A stretch of 64,000 nt of DNA, taken from assembly GCF_027859255.1 (NCBI RefSeq), contig NZ_JAQHXR010000002.1, positions 186,001 through 250,000 of the forward strand, written 5' to 3'. Below are positions 8,680 to 17,840 of the stretch, piece by piece. A program made the translations under genes and the position numbers. The DNA comes from Helicobacter ibis. GTDB lineage: Bacteria > Campylobacterota > Campylobacteria > Campylobacterales > Helicobacteraceae. The first letter of the stretch is position 1. Every line of letters begins with the position of its first letter. The notes below the pieces were generated by a model, which saw nothing but the letters and a program-made list of their open reading frames with translations, did no database searches and had not been told where the DNA came from.

Positions 8680-9147
8680 ATGGAGATATTAAGAAACTTA
8701 AACCCAATTGAGATTCAAAAATATCAAGCAAACCGCTATCCATGGTTTTTCTTAGACATTATAGAAGAGATAAAGCCCGGAGAATATGCTAAAGGTTACA
8801 AGAACTTCACATATAATGAGTGGTTTTTCCCACCTCATTTTGAGGATAATCCAATAGTTCCGGGATTTATCTTAACTGAATCTTTGGTTCAAGTATTTAT
8901 TATGACTTTCCTAACACTAAATGGAAACAAAGGTGCAATAGCAACAGACCTTAGTAGTAGTAGTAGTAGTTTTCACATAGAAGTAAAACCCGGAGATAGA
9001 TTAGATATAGAATCAAAACTATTTTCATACAAAAGAGGCATAGCAAAGGGAGAGAGCATAGGATACATCAAGGATAAAGTAGCAGTAAAAGCAAACTTTA
9101 TAGTTTGTATACCAAGTATATTAAATAAATTTAAACCAAGAGTGTAA
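8680..9147 (+). CDS. FabZ-like 3-hydroxyacyl-ACP dehydratase (hotdog fold)
   Basis: A 155-residue hotdog protein. The FabZ active-site signature HFPGxPxxPGVLxxEALAQ is here HFEDNPIVPGFILTESLVQ, with catalytic His53 and Glu67 both kept. KPGDRLDIES near residue 104 matches the conserved FabZ C-terminal part. It could dehydrate a 3-hydroxyacyl group on the adjacent ACP, or be a related thioesterase-like enzyme. Residues 92-97 are six serines encoded by an AGT repeat, unusual at this position. It follows the ACP stop by one base. Confidence 0.78.
   Translation: MEILRNLNPIEIQKYQANRYPWFFLDIIEEIKPGEYAKGYKNFTYNEWFFPPHFEDNPIVPGFILTESLVQVFIMTFLTLNGNKGAIATDLSSSSSSFHIEVKPGDRLDIESKLFSYKRGIAKGESIGYIKDKVAVKANFIVCIPSILNKFKPRV
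8953..8970 (+). repeat. In-frame AGT repeat, 6 units
   Basis: Six AGT codons give a six-serine run inside the FabZ-like protein. Being a triplet repeat, length changes would alter the number of serines but not the frame. Confidence 0.8.
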
Positions 9148-9150
9148 ATT

Positions 9151-10875
9151 TTGAGAGTTTGTGATTATATAATCGATAGAATAAAGCATCTAAGCAATTG
9201 TTTATTTTTAGTAAATGGCAGAGGTGCATTATTCTTAACTGATAGCATAGCAAAAAGTGGAATTAACTACATATGCACACATAATGAACAAGGAGCAGCA
9301 TTTGCTGCTATGGGAGTAAGTATCGCAAGTGATAATATAGGAATCTGTCTTATATCTAGTGGCTGTGCTAGCACAAATGCAATCACACCTGTACTATGTG
9401 CATATCAAGATGAAATCCCACTTATAATAATCTCTGGTCAAAACACCCTAAAAGAAACAACAACCCATACAAATAAAGACATAAGAACATATGGACAACA
9501 AGAAACAAATATAATAAATATAGTAAAGCCAATAACAAAATACGCCAAAATGCTAGAAAATAAAGATGATATAGCATATATAATCGATGAAGCCTTGTAT
9601 ATAATGCTAGAAAATAGAGCTGGTCCTGTGTGGCTTGATATACCCCTAGATTTGCAAAATGCAAGAATAGAAGTAGAGAATCTAAAAAGATACACACCAA
9701 AGAAGCATGAAAAAGAAAACATAGACATAAAAATAATTAAAAATCATCTAAAAGATTCCAAAAAACCTCTAATATGTCTAGGACACGAAATAAGAAAATA
9801 TAAACAAAGCATACAACAACTAATTAACAATCTACAAATACCAATAATATTTGAAAAATCAGTAAGCGATATTTATCCAACTAGCAACAAACTAAGCATA
9901 GGTAGCATAGGTACAATAGGAGCAACTAGGGCTGCAAATATCGCACTAAGCAAATGTGATTTACTCCTGTGTATAGGAACAAGGCTTGATAGCACAACAA
10001 CTGGTGAATTAGCTAACTTTGCACCAAATGCAAAAAAGATACTCATAAATACAGACTTTAAAACACCACAAGAAATAGAAGCAATCAAAATGCAATGCGA
10101 TATGCAAGAAGCCTTGCAAAATCTAAACAACCTAAAATTAGAAAAAACTTGGGAAGCATGGAGTGAAAAGTTACAAAACATAAAAATAGAGCTCAAAAAA
10201 TACAATCCAACACATACAGAAATAGATATATATAAACTATGTGACATTTTAAATAAGATAATGCCAAAGGAGGCAAATTTCGTATGCGATTCTGGGTTTA
10301 TAGAATTAATTGCACCAAGCAATATTAACTTCAAGGATAATCAGATTCTAATAGAGCCTTTCTCACAAGGTTGCATGGGATTTGCACTACCTGCTAGTAT
10401 TGGTGCATATCTAGCAAATAGCAACAAAACAATAGCACTAATAGGTGATGGATCTTTTATGTTTAATATCCAAGAATTACAAAGCATAGTATTTAATAAA
10501 ATAAAAGTATGTATCTTAATAGCAAATAATAGAGGATATGGGATAATAAAAAAAAGACAAAAAGACTTGTTTAAAACTAGAACCATAGGAAATGATATAA
10601 ATGATGGAATCTCTTTTCCAAATTTTAAAAAAATAGCAGATACATTCCAAATTCCATACTTCAAAATAGAAGATAAAGAACAATTAAATAAATTAGAGAA
10701 CATATTAAAACAAGATCTGTGTATATGCGAAATACTAACAACAAACGAACAAGAATATATACATAATTCTTTTTATATCAAAAATGGTAAAGCAATAAAA
10801 AGCACACTTGAAAATCAAGCACCATTCTTAGAAGAATCAAAACTGCAAGAAATACTACAAAGCTTAGGAGAATAG
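9151..10875 (+). CDS. Thiamine-diphosphate-dependent enzyme, acetolactate synthase-like
   Basis: A 574-residue ThDP enzyme with the three-domain layout of acetolactate synthases and benzoylformate decarboxylases. The catalytic glutamate is E46 in CTHNEQGAAFAAMG; the C-terminal diphosphate-binding motif begins GDG at 432-434 and ends NN at 459-460 (ANNRGYG). It should decarboxylate a 2-keto acid and may join the resulting carbanion to an aldehyde or ketone, as YerE does in yersiniose synthesis. True branched-chain synthesis is unlikely because no small regulatory subunit is nearby and the neighbours are acyl and NeuB enzymes. TTG 9151 is the only plausible start near the upstream stop. Confidence 0.85.
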   Translation: MRVCDYIIDRIKHLSNCLFLVNGRGALFLTDSIAKSGINYICTHNEQGAAFAAMGVSIASDNIGICLISSGCASTNAITPVLCAYQDEIPLIIISGQNTLKETTTHTNKDIRTYGQQETNIINIVKPITKYAKMLENKDDIAYIIDEALYIMLENRAGPVWLDIPLDLQNARIEVENLKRYTPKKHEKENIDIKIIKNHLKDSKKPLICLGHEIRKYKQSIQQLINNLQIPIIFEKSVSDIYPTSNKLSIGSIGTIGATRAANIALSKCDLLLCIGTRLDSTTTGELANFAPNAKKILINTDFKTPQEIEAIKMQCDMQEALQNLNNLKLEKTWEAWSEKLQNIKIELKKYNPTHTEIDIYKLCDILNKIMPKEANFVCDSGFIELIAPSNINFKDNQILIEPFSQGCMGFALPASIGAYLANSNKTIALIGDGSFMFNIQELQSIVFNKIKVCILIANNRGYGIIKKRQKDLFKTRTIGNDINDGISFPNFKKIADTFQIPYFKIEDKEQLNKLENILKQDLCICEILTTNEQEYIHNSFYIKNGKAIKSTLENQAPFLEESKLQEILQSLGE

Positions 10876-11871
10876 ATGCAAAATATACTAAAACATAAAC
10901 CATACATAATAGCAGAGGTAAATTCTAGTCATTTTGGCGATATAAATACAGCACTTTTGATGATAAAAACGCTAAAAGATATAGGGGCAAACTGCGTTAA
11001 ATTCCAAAGCTTTAGTGCAGAATCTCTATACTCAAAAAGTTATTATTTAAAAAATCCAATACAAAAGAGGATAATAGATAAGTTTTCAATAAGCAAAAAT
11101 GATTTTATAAAATTAAGAGAGCATGCAAAAGAGCTAAACATTGACTTTTCCTCCACTCCATATTCTAAAGAAGAAGTTGATTTTCTTTTATCTTTACAAG
11201 TGCCATTTATAAAAATCGCCTCTCAAGAAATAGATAATTTAAACTTTTTAGAATACATAGCAAAAAGTGGAGCAAATATAATAATCTCAAGCGGAATGGC
11301 AAATATAGAAGAAATACAAACTGCACTTGAAACCATACTAAAACACAATAAAAATGTAATCTTACTTCACTGCACTTCAATATATCCCACGCCAAACAAT
11401 CTAGCAAACCTAAATAATATCACAATGCTAAAAGAAAAATTTAAAATAAACATAGGCTACTCTGACCATACACAAGGATATAAAGCAGCCTCTTTGGCCG
11501 TGGCACTTGGAGCATGTGTGATAGAAAAACACTTCTCTTTAGATAACACAAAAATGGGTATGGATAATAATATGGCTACAAATAAAGATGACTTTAGAGA
11601 AATGATAGAACAAATAAAAGATACAATTAAGATTCTAGGAGCAAAAGAGAGAATCTTAAGCAATGAGGAACTAGCCTATAAGCAAAAAATGCAACGAAAT
11701 ATAATAGCAAACAAGAATCTAAGCAAAGGAGATGTAATCACAAAAGATGATTTAGACTTTAAGAGAGCTGGAGAAGGACTTAGTATAAAAGATAAAGATA
11801 AGCTAATAGGCAAGAAATTAAAAAATGATATACAACAAGATTGTATAATAACCTATGAAGACTTACAATGA
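10876..11871 (+). CDS. NeuB-family PEP-condensing synthase with SAF domain
   Basis: A 331-residue member of the sialic acid synthase family, which condenses phosphoenolpyruvate with the open aldehyde of an amino sugar to make a nonulosonic acid. The TIM-barrel domain has IAEVNSSHFGD, FQSF, HCTSIYPTP (His165) and IGYSDHTQG; an antifreeze-like SAF domain occupies about residues 275-331. The active-site stretch after KHF (His219) reads SLDNTKMGMDNNMA, whereas NeuB, PseI and LegI usually have a GPDHxxS pattern. The acceptor may therefore not be a standard hexosamine. It starts right after the upstream stop and overlaps the next gene by four bases. Confidence 0.85.
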   Translation: MQNILKHKPYIIAEVNSSHFGDINTALLMIKTLKDIGANCVKFQSFSAESLYSKSYYLKNPIQKRIIDKFSISKNDFIKLREHAKELNIDFSSTPYSKEEVDFLLSLQVPFIKIASQEIDNLNFLEYIAKSGANIIISSGMANIEEIQTALETILKHNKNVILLHCTSIYPTPNNLANLNNITMLKEKFKINIGYSDHTQGYKAASLAVALGACVIEKHFSLDNTKMGMDNNMATNKDDFREMIEQIKDTIKILGAKERILSNEELAYKQKMQRNIIANKNLSKGDVITKDDLDFKRAGEGLSIKDKDKLIGKKLKNDIQQDCIITYEDLQ

Positions 11872-13232
11872 TAATACAAAATACAAACAATATAGTCCTA
11901 ATACAAAAAAATAAAAAACTAAGCTATAAAGAACTATTAACAATAAGCAATGAAATATACGCAAAAATAAACAAAAGAGCACTAATAGGAATAGTATCTT
12001 ACAATGCTATACCATGCATATGTGCTTATGTTGCCTCTTTTAATAATAATTGTGTATCTATAATGCTCCCAAACAATCAAAAAAGCATACAAAAATACAC
12101 AGAGTTATTTAATGTTGAATATTTGTTTATAAAAAGTGAAGATAATTTTTTAGATAGCGAAGTTATTTTTGAGCTTGATGGCTTTGTATTATTAAAGCTA
12201 AGAGATACAAAATTAATAGCAGATAATAATTTAGCATTGCTTCTTAGCACGTCTGGCAGCACTGGAGATTCTAAGTTTGTGCGTTTAAGCTATGAAAATA
12301 TACTAACTAATACAAATGCCATATGCAAATCACTAAAACTAACTAACAATCACAAGACAATAAGCACTCTACCGCTTAATTATTCTTTTGGGCTATCAAT
12401 TATAAATACATTTTTGCACTCACAAGCTAGTATTGTCTTAAGCGAATCTAGCATATTCAACAAAGACTTTTGGGATTTATTTTTAGAATATGAAGTTAAT
12501 TGTATCTTTGGAGTTCCATATACTTTTAGTATGCTAGATAAACTAAAAGCAACCAAGCACTTTACAAAAGTAACACTACTAGCTCAAGCTGGAGGCAAAA
12601 TGGACAATAAACTTCTAGCAAAATATGCAAACTACGCAAAAGAAAATAATAAAGACTTCTATGTAATGTATGGTCAAACAGAAGCTAGTCCTAGAATAAG
12701 CTATTTAAATCCCAAATTTTCGCTTAGCAAGATAGGCTCAATAGGTAAAGCACTAGATAAAATAAACATGTATCTAATAGATGAAAATAACAACAAGATA
12801 AACACGAGCAATACTGAAGGTGAGCTATGTATAGAGGCAAAAAGTGTAGCATTAGGTTATGCAAGTAGTTATGAAGATTTACAAAAAGGCGATGTCTTTA
12901 ATGGTGTGCTAAAAACAGGAGATATTGCAAAATATGATGAAGATGGATTCTTCTTTGTGGTTGGTAGAAAAAGCAGATTTTTAAAAGTTTTTGGTAATAG
13001 AGTTAGCCTAGATTCAATAGAAGATATTTTAAGAAGTAATTTTTGTGGTGAATTTTTAGCACATGGAAGAGATGATCTAATAACAATTCTAAGCACAAAT
13101 AAAGATATACAAAGCATAAAGAATCTGCTAAGCAATGAAACTAAACTTAATAAAAGTGCATTTAAAGTTCAATACATACAAGAAATACCAAAAAATCAAA
13201 ATGGAAAACCAATACTAAAGATAGAACAATGA
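11868..13232 (+). CDS. Adenylate-forming acyl/aryl ligase (AMP-binding)
   Basis: A 454-residue ANL-superfamily enzyme that activates a carboxylate as an acyl-AMP and transfers it to CoA or a carrier protein. Signature P-loop STSGSTGDSK lies near residues 127-136; YGQTEASPRIS is the A5 motif; TGDIAKYDEDGFFFVVGRKSR is the hinge region; a C-terminal lysine sits in KNQNGKP. It is shorter than most acyl-CoA synthetases. The ACP gene three positions upstream is a plausible acceptor. The start overlaps neuB-like by ATGA, a translational-coupling arrangement. Confidence 0.87.
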   Translation: MIIQNTNNIVLIQKNKKLSYKELLTISNEIYAKINKRALIGIVSYNAIPCICAYVASFNNNCVSIMLPNNQKSIQKYTELFNVEYLFIKSEDNFLDSEVIFELDGFVLLKLRDTKLIADNNLALLLSTSGSTGDSKFVRLSYENILTNTNAICKSLKLTNNHKTISTLPLNYSFGLSIINTFLHSQASIVLSESSIFNKDFWDLFLEYEVNCIFGVPYTFSMLDKLKATKHFTKVTLLAQAGGKMDNKLLAKYANYAKENNKDFYVMYGQTEASPRISYLNPKFSLSKIGSIGKALDKINMYLIDENNNKINTSNTEGELCIEAKSVALGYASSYEDLQKGDVFNGVLKTGDIAKYDEDGFFFVVGRKSRFLKVFGNRVSLDSIEDILRSNFCGEFLAHGRDDLITILSTNKDIQSIKNLLSNETKLNKSAFKVQYIQEIPKNQNGKPILKIEQ

Positions 13233-14284
13233 TAGAAGAAATACTAAAATTAGATCCATTTTTGCCAAACAAGGATAAAGAATCCTTTAGAGAATATATT
13301 TGTGCCCTAACACAATACCACTACAAAAACTGCAAAGAATACAAAGCAATACTAGATGCATTGCAATATAGCTTTGATAATAACTATTTAAACACGCCAT
13401 TTTTGCCAATAAGGCTATTTAAAGAACTATCTTTAAAATCAACACAAAATGAGACTAAAACACTAACAAGCTCCGGCACAAGTGGCAAGGCTTCACAAAT
13501 ATTCCTAGATAAAGAAAATGCAAAAAATCAACAAAATGCTCTAATAAAAACAATCTCCAATGCACTCCATATTAAACGCTCTCCTATGCTAATAATAGAC
13601 TGCAAAAGCACAACTAGCAATAAAGAGAAATTTAACGCAAGGGCTGCTGGGATTTTTGGGTTTTCTATTTTTGGTAATGATATTTTATATGCACTAGATG
13701 AGAATAATAAGCCAAAACTTGATGAAATTTTATGCTTTTTAGATAAGCACAAAGATAAGCATATTCTAGTTTTTGGATTCACCTTTATCATATATTTACA
13801 TTTCTATAAAGAACTAAAAAATGCAAATATAAATTTAGAAAATAGCACACTAATACATGGTGGTGGCTGGAAAAAACTAGAATCACTAAATATACAAAAA
13901 GATTCATTTAAAGAAATGCTAAAAGAAAGATTTAGCATTACAAAAGTTATTGATTATTATGGTATGGCAGAGAGTGCTGGGAGTATATTTATAGAATGTC
14001 CTTGTGGATACTTTCATACAAGCACATATAATGACATAATAATAAGAGATGAAAATTTTAACATTTCCCCATACAATAAAGAAGGATTCATGCAAATAAT
14101 TTCAATACTCCCAAAATCATATCCAGGGCATTCTATCTTAAGCGAAGATATGGGAATTATATATGGTGAAGATGATTGTCCATGTGGCAGATATGGAAAA
14201 TATTTTAAACTAACAAGAAGAATGGAAAATTCTGAAATTAGGGGTTGTAGTGATACATACGAACTTAAAAATACTAAGCAATAA
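13229..14284 (+). CDS. LuxE/PaaK-family acyl-protein synthetase
   Basis: A 351-residue protein of the LuxE family, an adenylate-forming enzyme that in luminous bacteria activates a fatty acid and passes it to LuxC. It shows LTSSGTSGKAS (nucleotide loop, about residue 80), HGGGWKKLE, DYYGMAESAGS and a cysteine-rich stretch (CPCGYFH, CPCGRYG) typical of LuxE-like proteins. The LuxC-like partner overlaps its 3' end by 35 bases. With a second adenylate-forming ligase next door, the two may act on different acids or one may load the carrier protein and the other the reductase. Confidence 0.85.
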   Translation: MIEEILKLDPFLPNKDKESFREYICALTQYHYKNCKEYKAILDALQYSFDNNYLNTPFLPIRLFKELSLKSTQNETKTLTSSGTSGKASQIFLDKENAKNQQNALIKTISNALHIKRSPMLIIDCKSTTSNKEKFNARAAGIFGFSIFGNDILYALDENNKPKLDEILCFLDKHKDKHILVFGFTFIIYLHFYKELKNANINLENSTLIHGGGWKKLESLNIQKDSFKEMLKERFSITKVIDYYGMAESAGSIFIECPCGYFHTSTYNDIIIRDENFNISPYNKEGFMQIISILPKSYPGHSILSEDMGIIYGEDDCPCGRYGKYFKLTRRMENSEIRGCSDTYELKNTKQ

Positions 14285-15407
14285 TTCATTAAAAAGTGCA
14301 GAATCCTACAAGATAAAAAATATTTTCTGTGATGAGATATTAGACTTTTTAGATTCATTAAGTAAAAGTTTGATGAAGCATAAAGAATATAGCGATTTAG
14401 TGTCTTTAGGTTTTTGGTGCAGAAGAGCAAATATGCTAAAAGAAAGTAGAAATTATGATAAATCTAGGCGTGGTAGAGGGATAGTGCTACACCTAGCCCC
14501 ACAAAATATACCACTAAACTTCGCATACTCTCTAATTAGTGGGTTAATTAGCGGTAATGCAAATATAGTTAGGATTCCTTTTAGGGAATATATACAAGTT
14601 AATATTTTTGTAAATGAAGTAAATACACTTTTACAACAATATAAAAACCTAAAAGATTCAATTGTATTTGTAAGATTCCAAAGTAAAGATGAAATCTTTG
14701 AAGAACTAAGCAAAATGGCTGATATACGAATGATATGGGGTGGAGATGAGAGTATTAACAAAATAAGGCAAATAAAAATAAATCCACTAGCTTATGATCT
14801 AGTCTTTGGCGATAGATACTCACTTGCACTTATAAATTCAGATAGTTTTTTAGATTCTAATAATAAACAAATGATAATAAATAATTTTTACAATGATACT
14901 TACTTATTTGACCAAAACGCCTGCACTTCGCCAAAGATTATTATATGGCTTGGCTCTATTTATAAAAATAATAAAGCAAAGGAACTATTCTACTCAATGC
15001 TTTTAGAAAAAATACAAGAATATAAAATAGCAGATTCAAAAATAATGGATAAATACTTACACTTCTGTAAAGGAGCAATTTCACTCAATATAAAAGCAGA
15101 AATATTCACACCAAAACTAATAGTTATACAAACTAACACAGACAATATAGAATCTCTTGCATACAACAGCGGATTCTTTATTGATAGAACAATACATACT
15201 TTACAAGAGTTATCAACCATATTACAGAAAAAAGCTCAAAGCTTAATTTACTATGGACTAAATAAAGAACAAATACAAGCAATAATAAACTTAGATAAAA
15301 AAGGTTTAGATAGAATAGTGCCATTTGGCAAAAGTTTAGAGTTTTCATTTCATTGGGACGGATATGATTTAATAACTTCTCTATCTAAAAAGATAGAAGT
15401 CATATAG
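14250..15407 (+). CDS. LuxC-like acyl-thioester reductase
   Basis: A 385-residue LuxC-family protein, an NADPH-dependent reductase converting an acyl-thioester to an aldehyde through a cysteine. Visible motifs are GIVLHLAPQNIPLNFAYSL (nucleotide-binding region), WGGDESINKIRQI and DQNACTSP, with the catalytic Cys at 225. I start it at GTG 14250, inside the LuxE gene, with AGGGG upstream. There is no luxA, luxB or luxD, so this is not a bioluminescence operon. Its end overlaps convergent truB by eight bases. Confidence 0.86.
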   Translation: MIHTNLKILSNNSLKSAESYKIKNIFCDEILDFLDSLSKSLMKHKEYSDLVSLGFWCRRANMLKESRNYDKSRRGRGIVLHLAPQNIPLNFAYSLISGLISGNANIVRIPFREYIQVNIFVNEVNTLLQQYKNLKDSIVFVRFQSKDEIFEELSKMADIRMIWGGDESINKIRQIKINPLAYDLVFGDRYSLALINSDSFLDSNNKQMIINNFYNDTYLFDQNACTSPKIIIWLGSIYKNNKAKELFYSMLLEKIQEYKIADSKIMDKYLHFCKGAISLNIKAEIFTPKLIVIQTNTDNIESLAYNSGFFIDRTIHTLQELSTILQKKAQSLIYYGLNKEQIQAIINLDKKGLDRIVPFGKSLEFSFHWDGYDLITSLSKKIEVI

Positions 15408-16221
15408 GGATATTATTTACAAGATATTCCACCATACCATTCTCACCGCGAACGATAGAAAAAAACTCATCACTCTTTAATATAAATTCGCAATCTTTAA
15501 AATATCCAACCTCATCTATGCTTAACTTTTTTCCATTTTGTATTTTTTCTGTTAGATTAGAATTAATATTCACAATATCCATATTTAGAATCTCTAGCGG
15601 ATTTAATGGCTTTTCTCCTTCATAGCTTAATGTCCCCTCACTAATCCTCTCTAAATAACTAAGAGAGCCAAAACTTCCAAGTCTATTTGCTATTAATTCT
15701 CCTAAAGAGCGGATATATCCTCCCTCGCTAACTCCAACTTCAAAGCTCAAAAATGGGTGAGAATAATTTAGAAATTTTATAAAAAATACTTCCATGACTG
15801 CTTTCTTTAAAGTGACATCATGCCCCTCTCTTGCAAGTTTATAGGCATTTACTCCATTTATTTTCTTTGCACTATATTTTGGAGGTATAAACTCTACTTT
15901 ACCTATGAATCCTTGCAATAAATCCTTCAAAAAAGATTCATCAAATTTTATAACTTCATGGATATTTTTTATATTTTCAATATCAAGCGAATCGCTCTCT
16001 AAGCCAAGAAACAAAGTAGCTCTATATACTTTTGGAGTTTTATTTATATACTGAAATAATCTAGTATATTTACCATATGCTACGAGTAATGCTCCACAAG
16101 CAAATGGATCTAATGTCCCACTAAAACCAGCCTTGGTTACTCTATCTCGTTTTTTCAACTTTGATAAATAAGAGTTTGATGACACAAAAATAGGCTTATA
16201 TGCTACAAATATTTTATTCAA
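15400..16221 (-). CDS. truB: tRNA pseudouridine-55 synthase
   Basis: TruB isomerises U55 in the T-loop of tRNAs. The catalytic Asp is D38 in SGTLDPFACGALLVAYGK, with the following KYTR motif; VYRATLFLGLESDSLD and GYIRSLGELIA are also typical. 273 residues is normal for the short bacterial form. Translation starts at TTG 16221 with AAAGGAA a few bases upstream. Its neighbour on the right is divergent. Confidence 0.93.
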   Translation of the reverse strand: MNKIFVAYKPIFVSSNSYLSKLKKRDRVTKAGFSGTLDPFACGALLVAYGKYTRLFQYINKTPKVYRATLFLGLESDSLDIENIKNIHEVIKFDESFLKDLLQGFIGKVEFIPPKYSAKKINGVNAYKLAREGHDVTLKKAVMEVFFIKFLNYSHPFLSFEVGVSEGGYIRSLGELIANRLGSFGSLSYLERISEGTLSYEGEKPLNPLEILNMDIVNINSNLTEKIQNGKKLSIDEVGYFKDCEFILKSDEFFSIVRGENGMVEYLVNNIPI

Positions 16222-16234
16222 GTATTTCCTTTGA

Positions 16235-16240
16235 TATAAT
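16235..16240 (+). promoter_or_regulatory. -10 element for the lipoprotein gene
   Basis: TATAAT, 22 bases before the ATG at 16262 and followed by a strong AGGAGG (16251-16256). Confidence 0.5.
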
Positions 16241-16261
16241 AATGCAATTTAGGAGGTTAAT

Positions 16262-16714
16262 ATGAGAATTTTAACATGTTTTATAACTTTACTTTTCAGC
16301 CTGTCTTTTAGTGCTTGTTCTATATCAGAGCATTTCACACCAATACAAAATATAAACAATGAAAAAATAGACCTAAAAGTAACATACAATAAAGATAAAA
16401 GTGATATAGTCCTAAGCGATATAATATACACAATAGAAAGAAAAATAAAACTAGCACTAGTAAATAATAACAATATAGAAAAAGTAGAATTCTTTATCAC
16501 AGAATTTTACAATGAAGCCAAAGAAGAGCACAATCCAAGTGCTTCATCAAGCTTCTCTCCTAGGTATCTTTTTAGACTACATATAATTGCAAGCTCAAGT
16601 AATGCGACAAAGGAATACTCACGCTATTATGAAATTCCAACTTTTAGCTTTAATGTTAAGCATGACAATAGATTTGATAATTTTTTAGAACAAATTATAA
16701 GGGATTTTAATTAA
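16262..16714 (+). CDS. Predicted lipoprotein of unknown function
   Basis: A 150-residue protein with a lipoprotein signal: hydrophobic residues 8-18 and lipobox FSAC, Cys19 being the acylated residue. I recognise no domain. The mature part is mixed alpha/beta with a serine-rich middle (NPSASSSFSPRY). An excellent Shine-Dalgarno (AGGAGG, five bases before ATG) suggests strong translation. It stands alone between divergent truB and convergent dapE, whose end it overlaps by eight bases. Confidence 0.75.
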   Translation: MRILTCFITLLFSLSFSACSISEHFTPIQNINNEKIDLKVTYNKDKSDIVLSDIIYTIERKIKLALVNNNNIEKVEFFITEFYNEAKEEHNPSASSSFSPRYLFRLHIIASSSNATKEYSRYYEIPTFSFNVKHDNRFDNFLEQIIRDFN

Positions 16715-17819
16715 TCCCTTTTGCCAAATTTATAAACTCACTAAAAACTCGTCTTAAAGATTCTAATTCAGATATTTTTACTCTTTCATTTACCGCATGA
16801 ATTCTGTCATTACACACCCCACACTCCACTACACTTATACCATATTCGGCAAAATATCTCGCATCAGAAGTACCACCACTTGTGCTAAGAGCTGGATTAA
16901 TATTTAAGACATTTTGTATTGACTTTACCAGCAAACTTACCACAAGACTATCTTTTTTACTTAAAAATGGCTTTGAGCTTTGCTTTAGAGTTAGAGTATG
17001 CTTAGTATCTTTTAATAAATTATAAAAATACTCTTCTACATCTTTTAGTGTAGTGTTTGTGGAATTCCTTATGTTAAACATTATTTTTATATTCTGTGGA
17101 GTTACATTTACAGCTTCCATACCACCACGAATATCTGTTATTACAATCTTGCTAGGCTCAAAATTATCATCTCCATTATCAAGATTATATCCAGCTATCT
17201 TTGGCAACAATACAGCTAGAATCTCTGTTGGATTTATACATTTGCTTGGATATGCTACATGTCCTTGTTTTCCCTCTAATGTTAAGATTCCATTTATAGA
17301 GCCTCTTCTGCCTATTTTTATCATATCACACACAGATTCTACACTAGTTGGCTCTGCTACAATAGCAAAATTAGGCAAAAGATTCATTTTTTCTAACTCT
17401 TCTAATGCGTATTTTGTACCATATATTGCTTCTCCTTCTTCATCGCTAGTTAGGAGAATTGATATTATTCCATTGAAGCTTTCTATCTCCATAATAGCAG
17501 ATAAAAAAGCTGCAATTCCACTTTTCATATCTTGAGTGCCTCTGCCATAAATATATCCATCTTTTATGATTGGAGTAAATGGATCGCTATCCCAAGAATC
17601 TCCAGCAGGAACTACATCTACATGCCCAGCAAAACAAATATGCAAAGAATCTTTACACTCTCCATATTGTTTATATAAAAATAGATTCTTAACACCATTT
17701 TTATCAAACTCTAAAGCCTTAAAGCCACTAAGTAACCCCAAAATATACTCATAGCTTCCACTTTCATTTGGAGTAACACTCTTAAAAGAAATTAACTTTT
17801 TTAGTATTTCAATTTCCAC
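16707..17819 (-). CDS. dapE: Succinyl-diaminopimelate desuccinylase
   Basis: DapE is an M20-family zinc hydrolase of lysine and meso-diaminopimelate synthesis, needed for peptidoglycan. Metal and catalytic motifs are FAGHVDVVPAGD (His65, Asp67), GRGTQDMKSG (Asp97), SDEEGEA (catalytic Glu pair), the AEPT stretch, and a STSGGTSDARY motif near the C-terminus. At 370 residues it has the usual two-domain length. The start is GTG 17819, with AAGG upstream. It is followed on the left by the convergent lipoprotein gene. Confidence 0.94.
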   Translation of the reverse strand: MEIEILKKLISFKSVTPNESGSYEYILGLLSGFKALEFDKNGVKNLFLYKQYGECKDSLHICFAGHVDVVPAGDSWDSDPFTPIIKDGYIYGRGTQDMKSGIAAFLSAIMEIESFNGIISILLTSDEEGEAIYGTKYALEELEKMNLLPNFAIVAEPTSVESVCDMIKIGRRGSINGILTLEGKQGHVAYPSKCINPTEILAVLLPKIAGYNLDNGDDNFEPSKIVITDIRGGMEAVNVTPQNIKIMFNIRNSTNTTLKDVEEYFYNLLKDTKHTLTLKQSSKPFLSKKDSLVVSLLVKSIQNVLNINPALSTSGGTSDARYFAEYGISVVECGVCNDRIHAVNERVKISELESLRRVFSEFINLAKGIN

Positions 17820-17840
17820 AATCTAACCTTTTTAATTTAT

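Noticed and set aside
9151-10875. Acetolactate synthase of branched-chain amino acid synthesis
   Set aside because: No small subunit or ilv genes are near and all neighbours are acyl-transfer or NeuB-type; similarity supports only the ThDP enzyme class.
7850-15407. A bioluminescence (lux) operon
   Set aside because: LuxC- and LuxE-like genes are present but luciferase genes luxA and luxB and the thioesterase luxD are absent.
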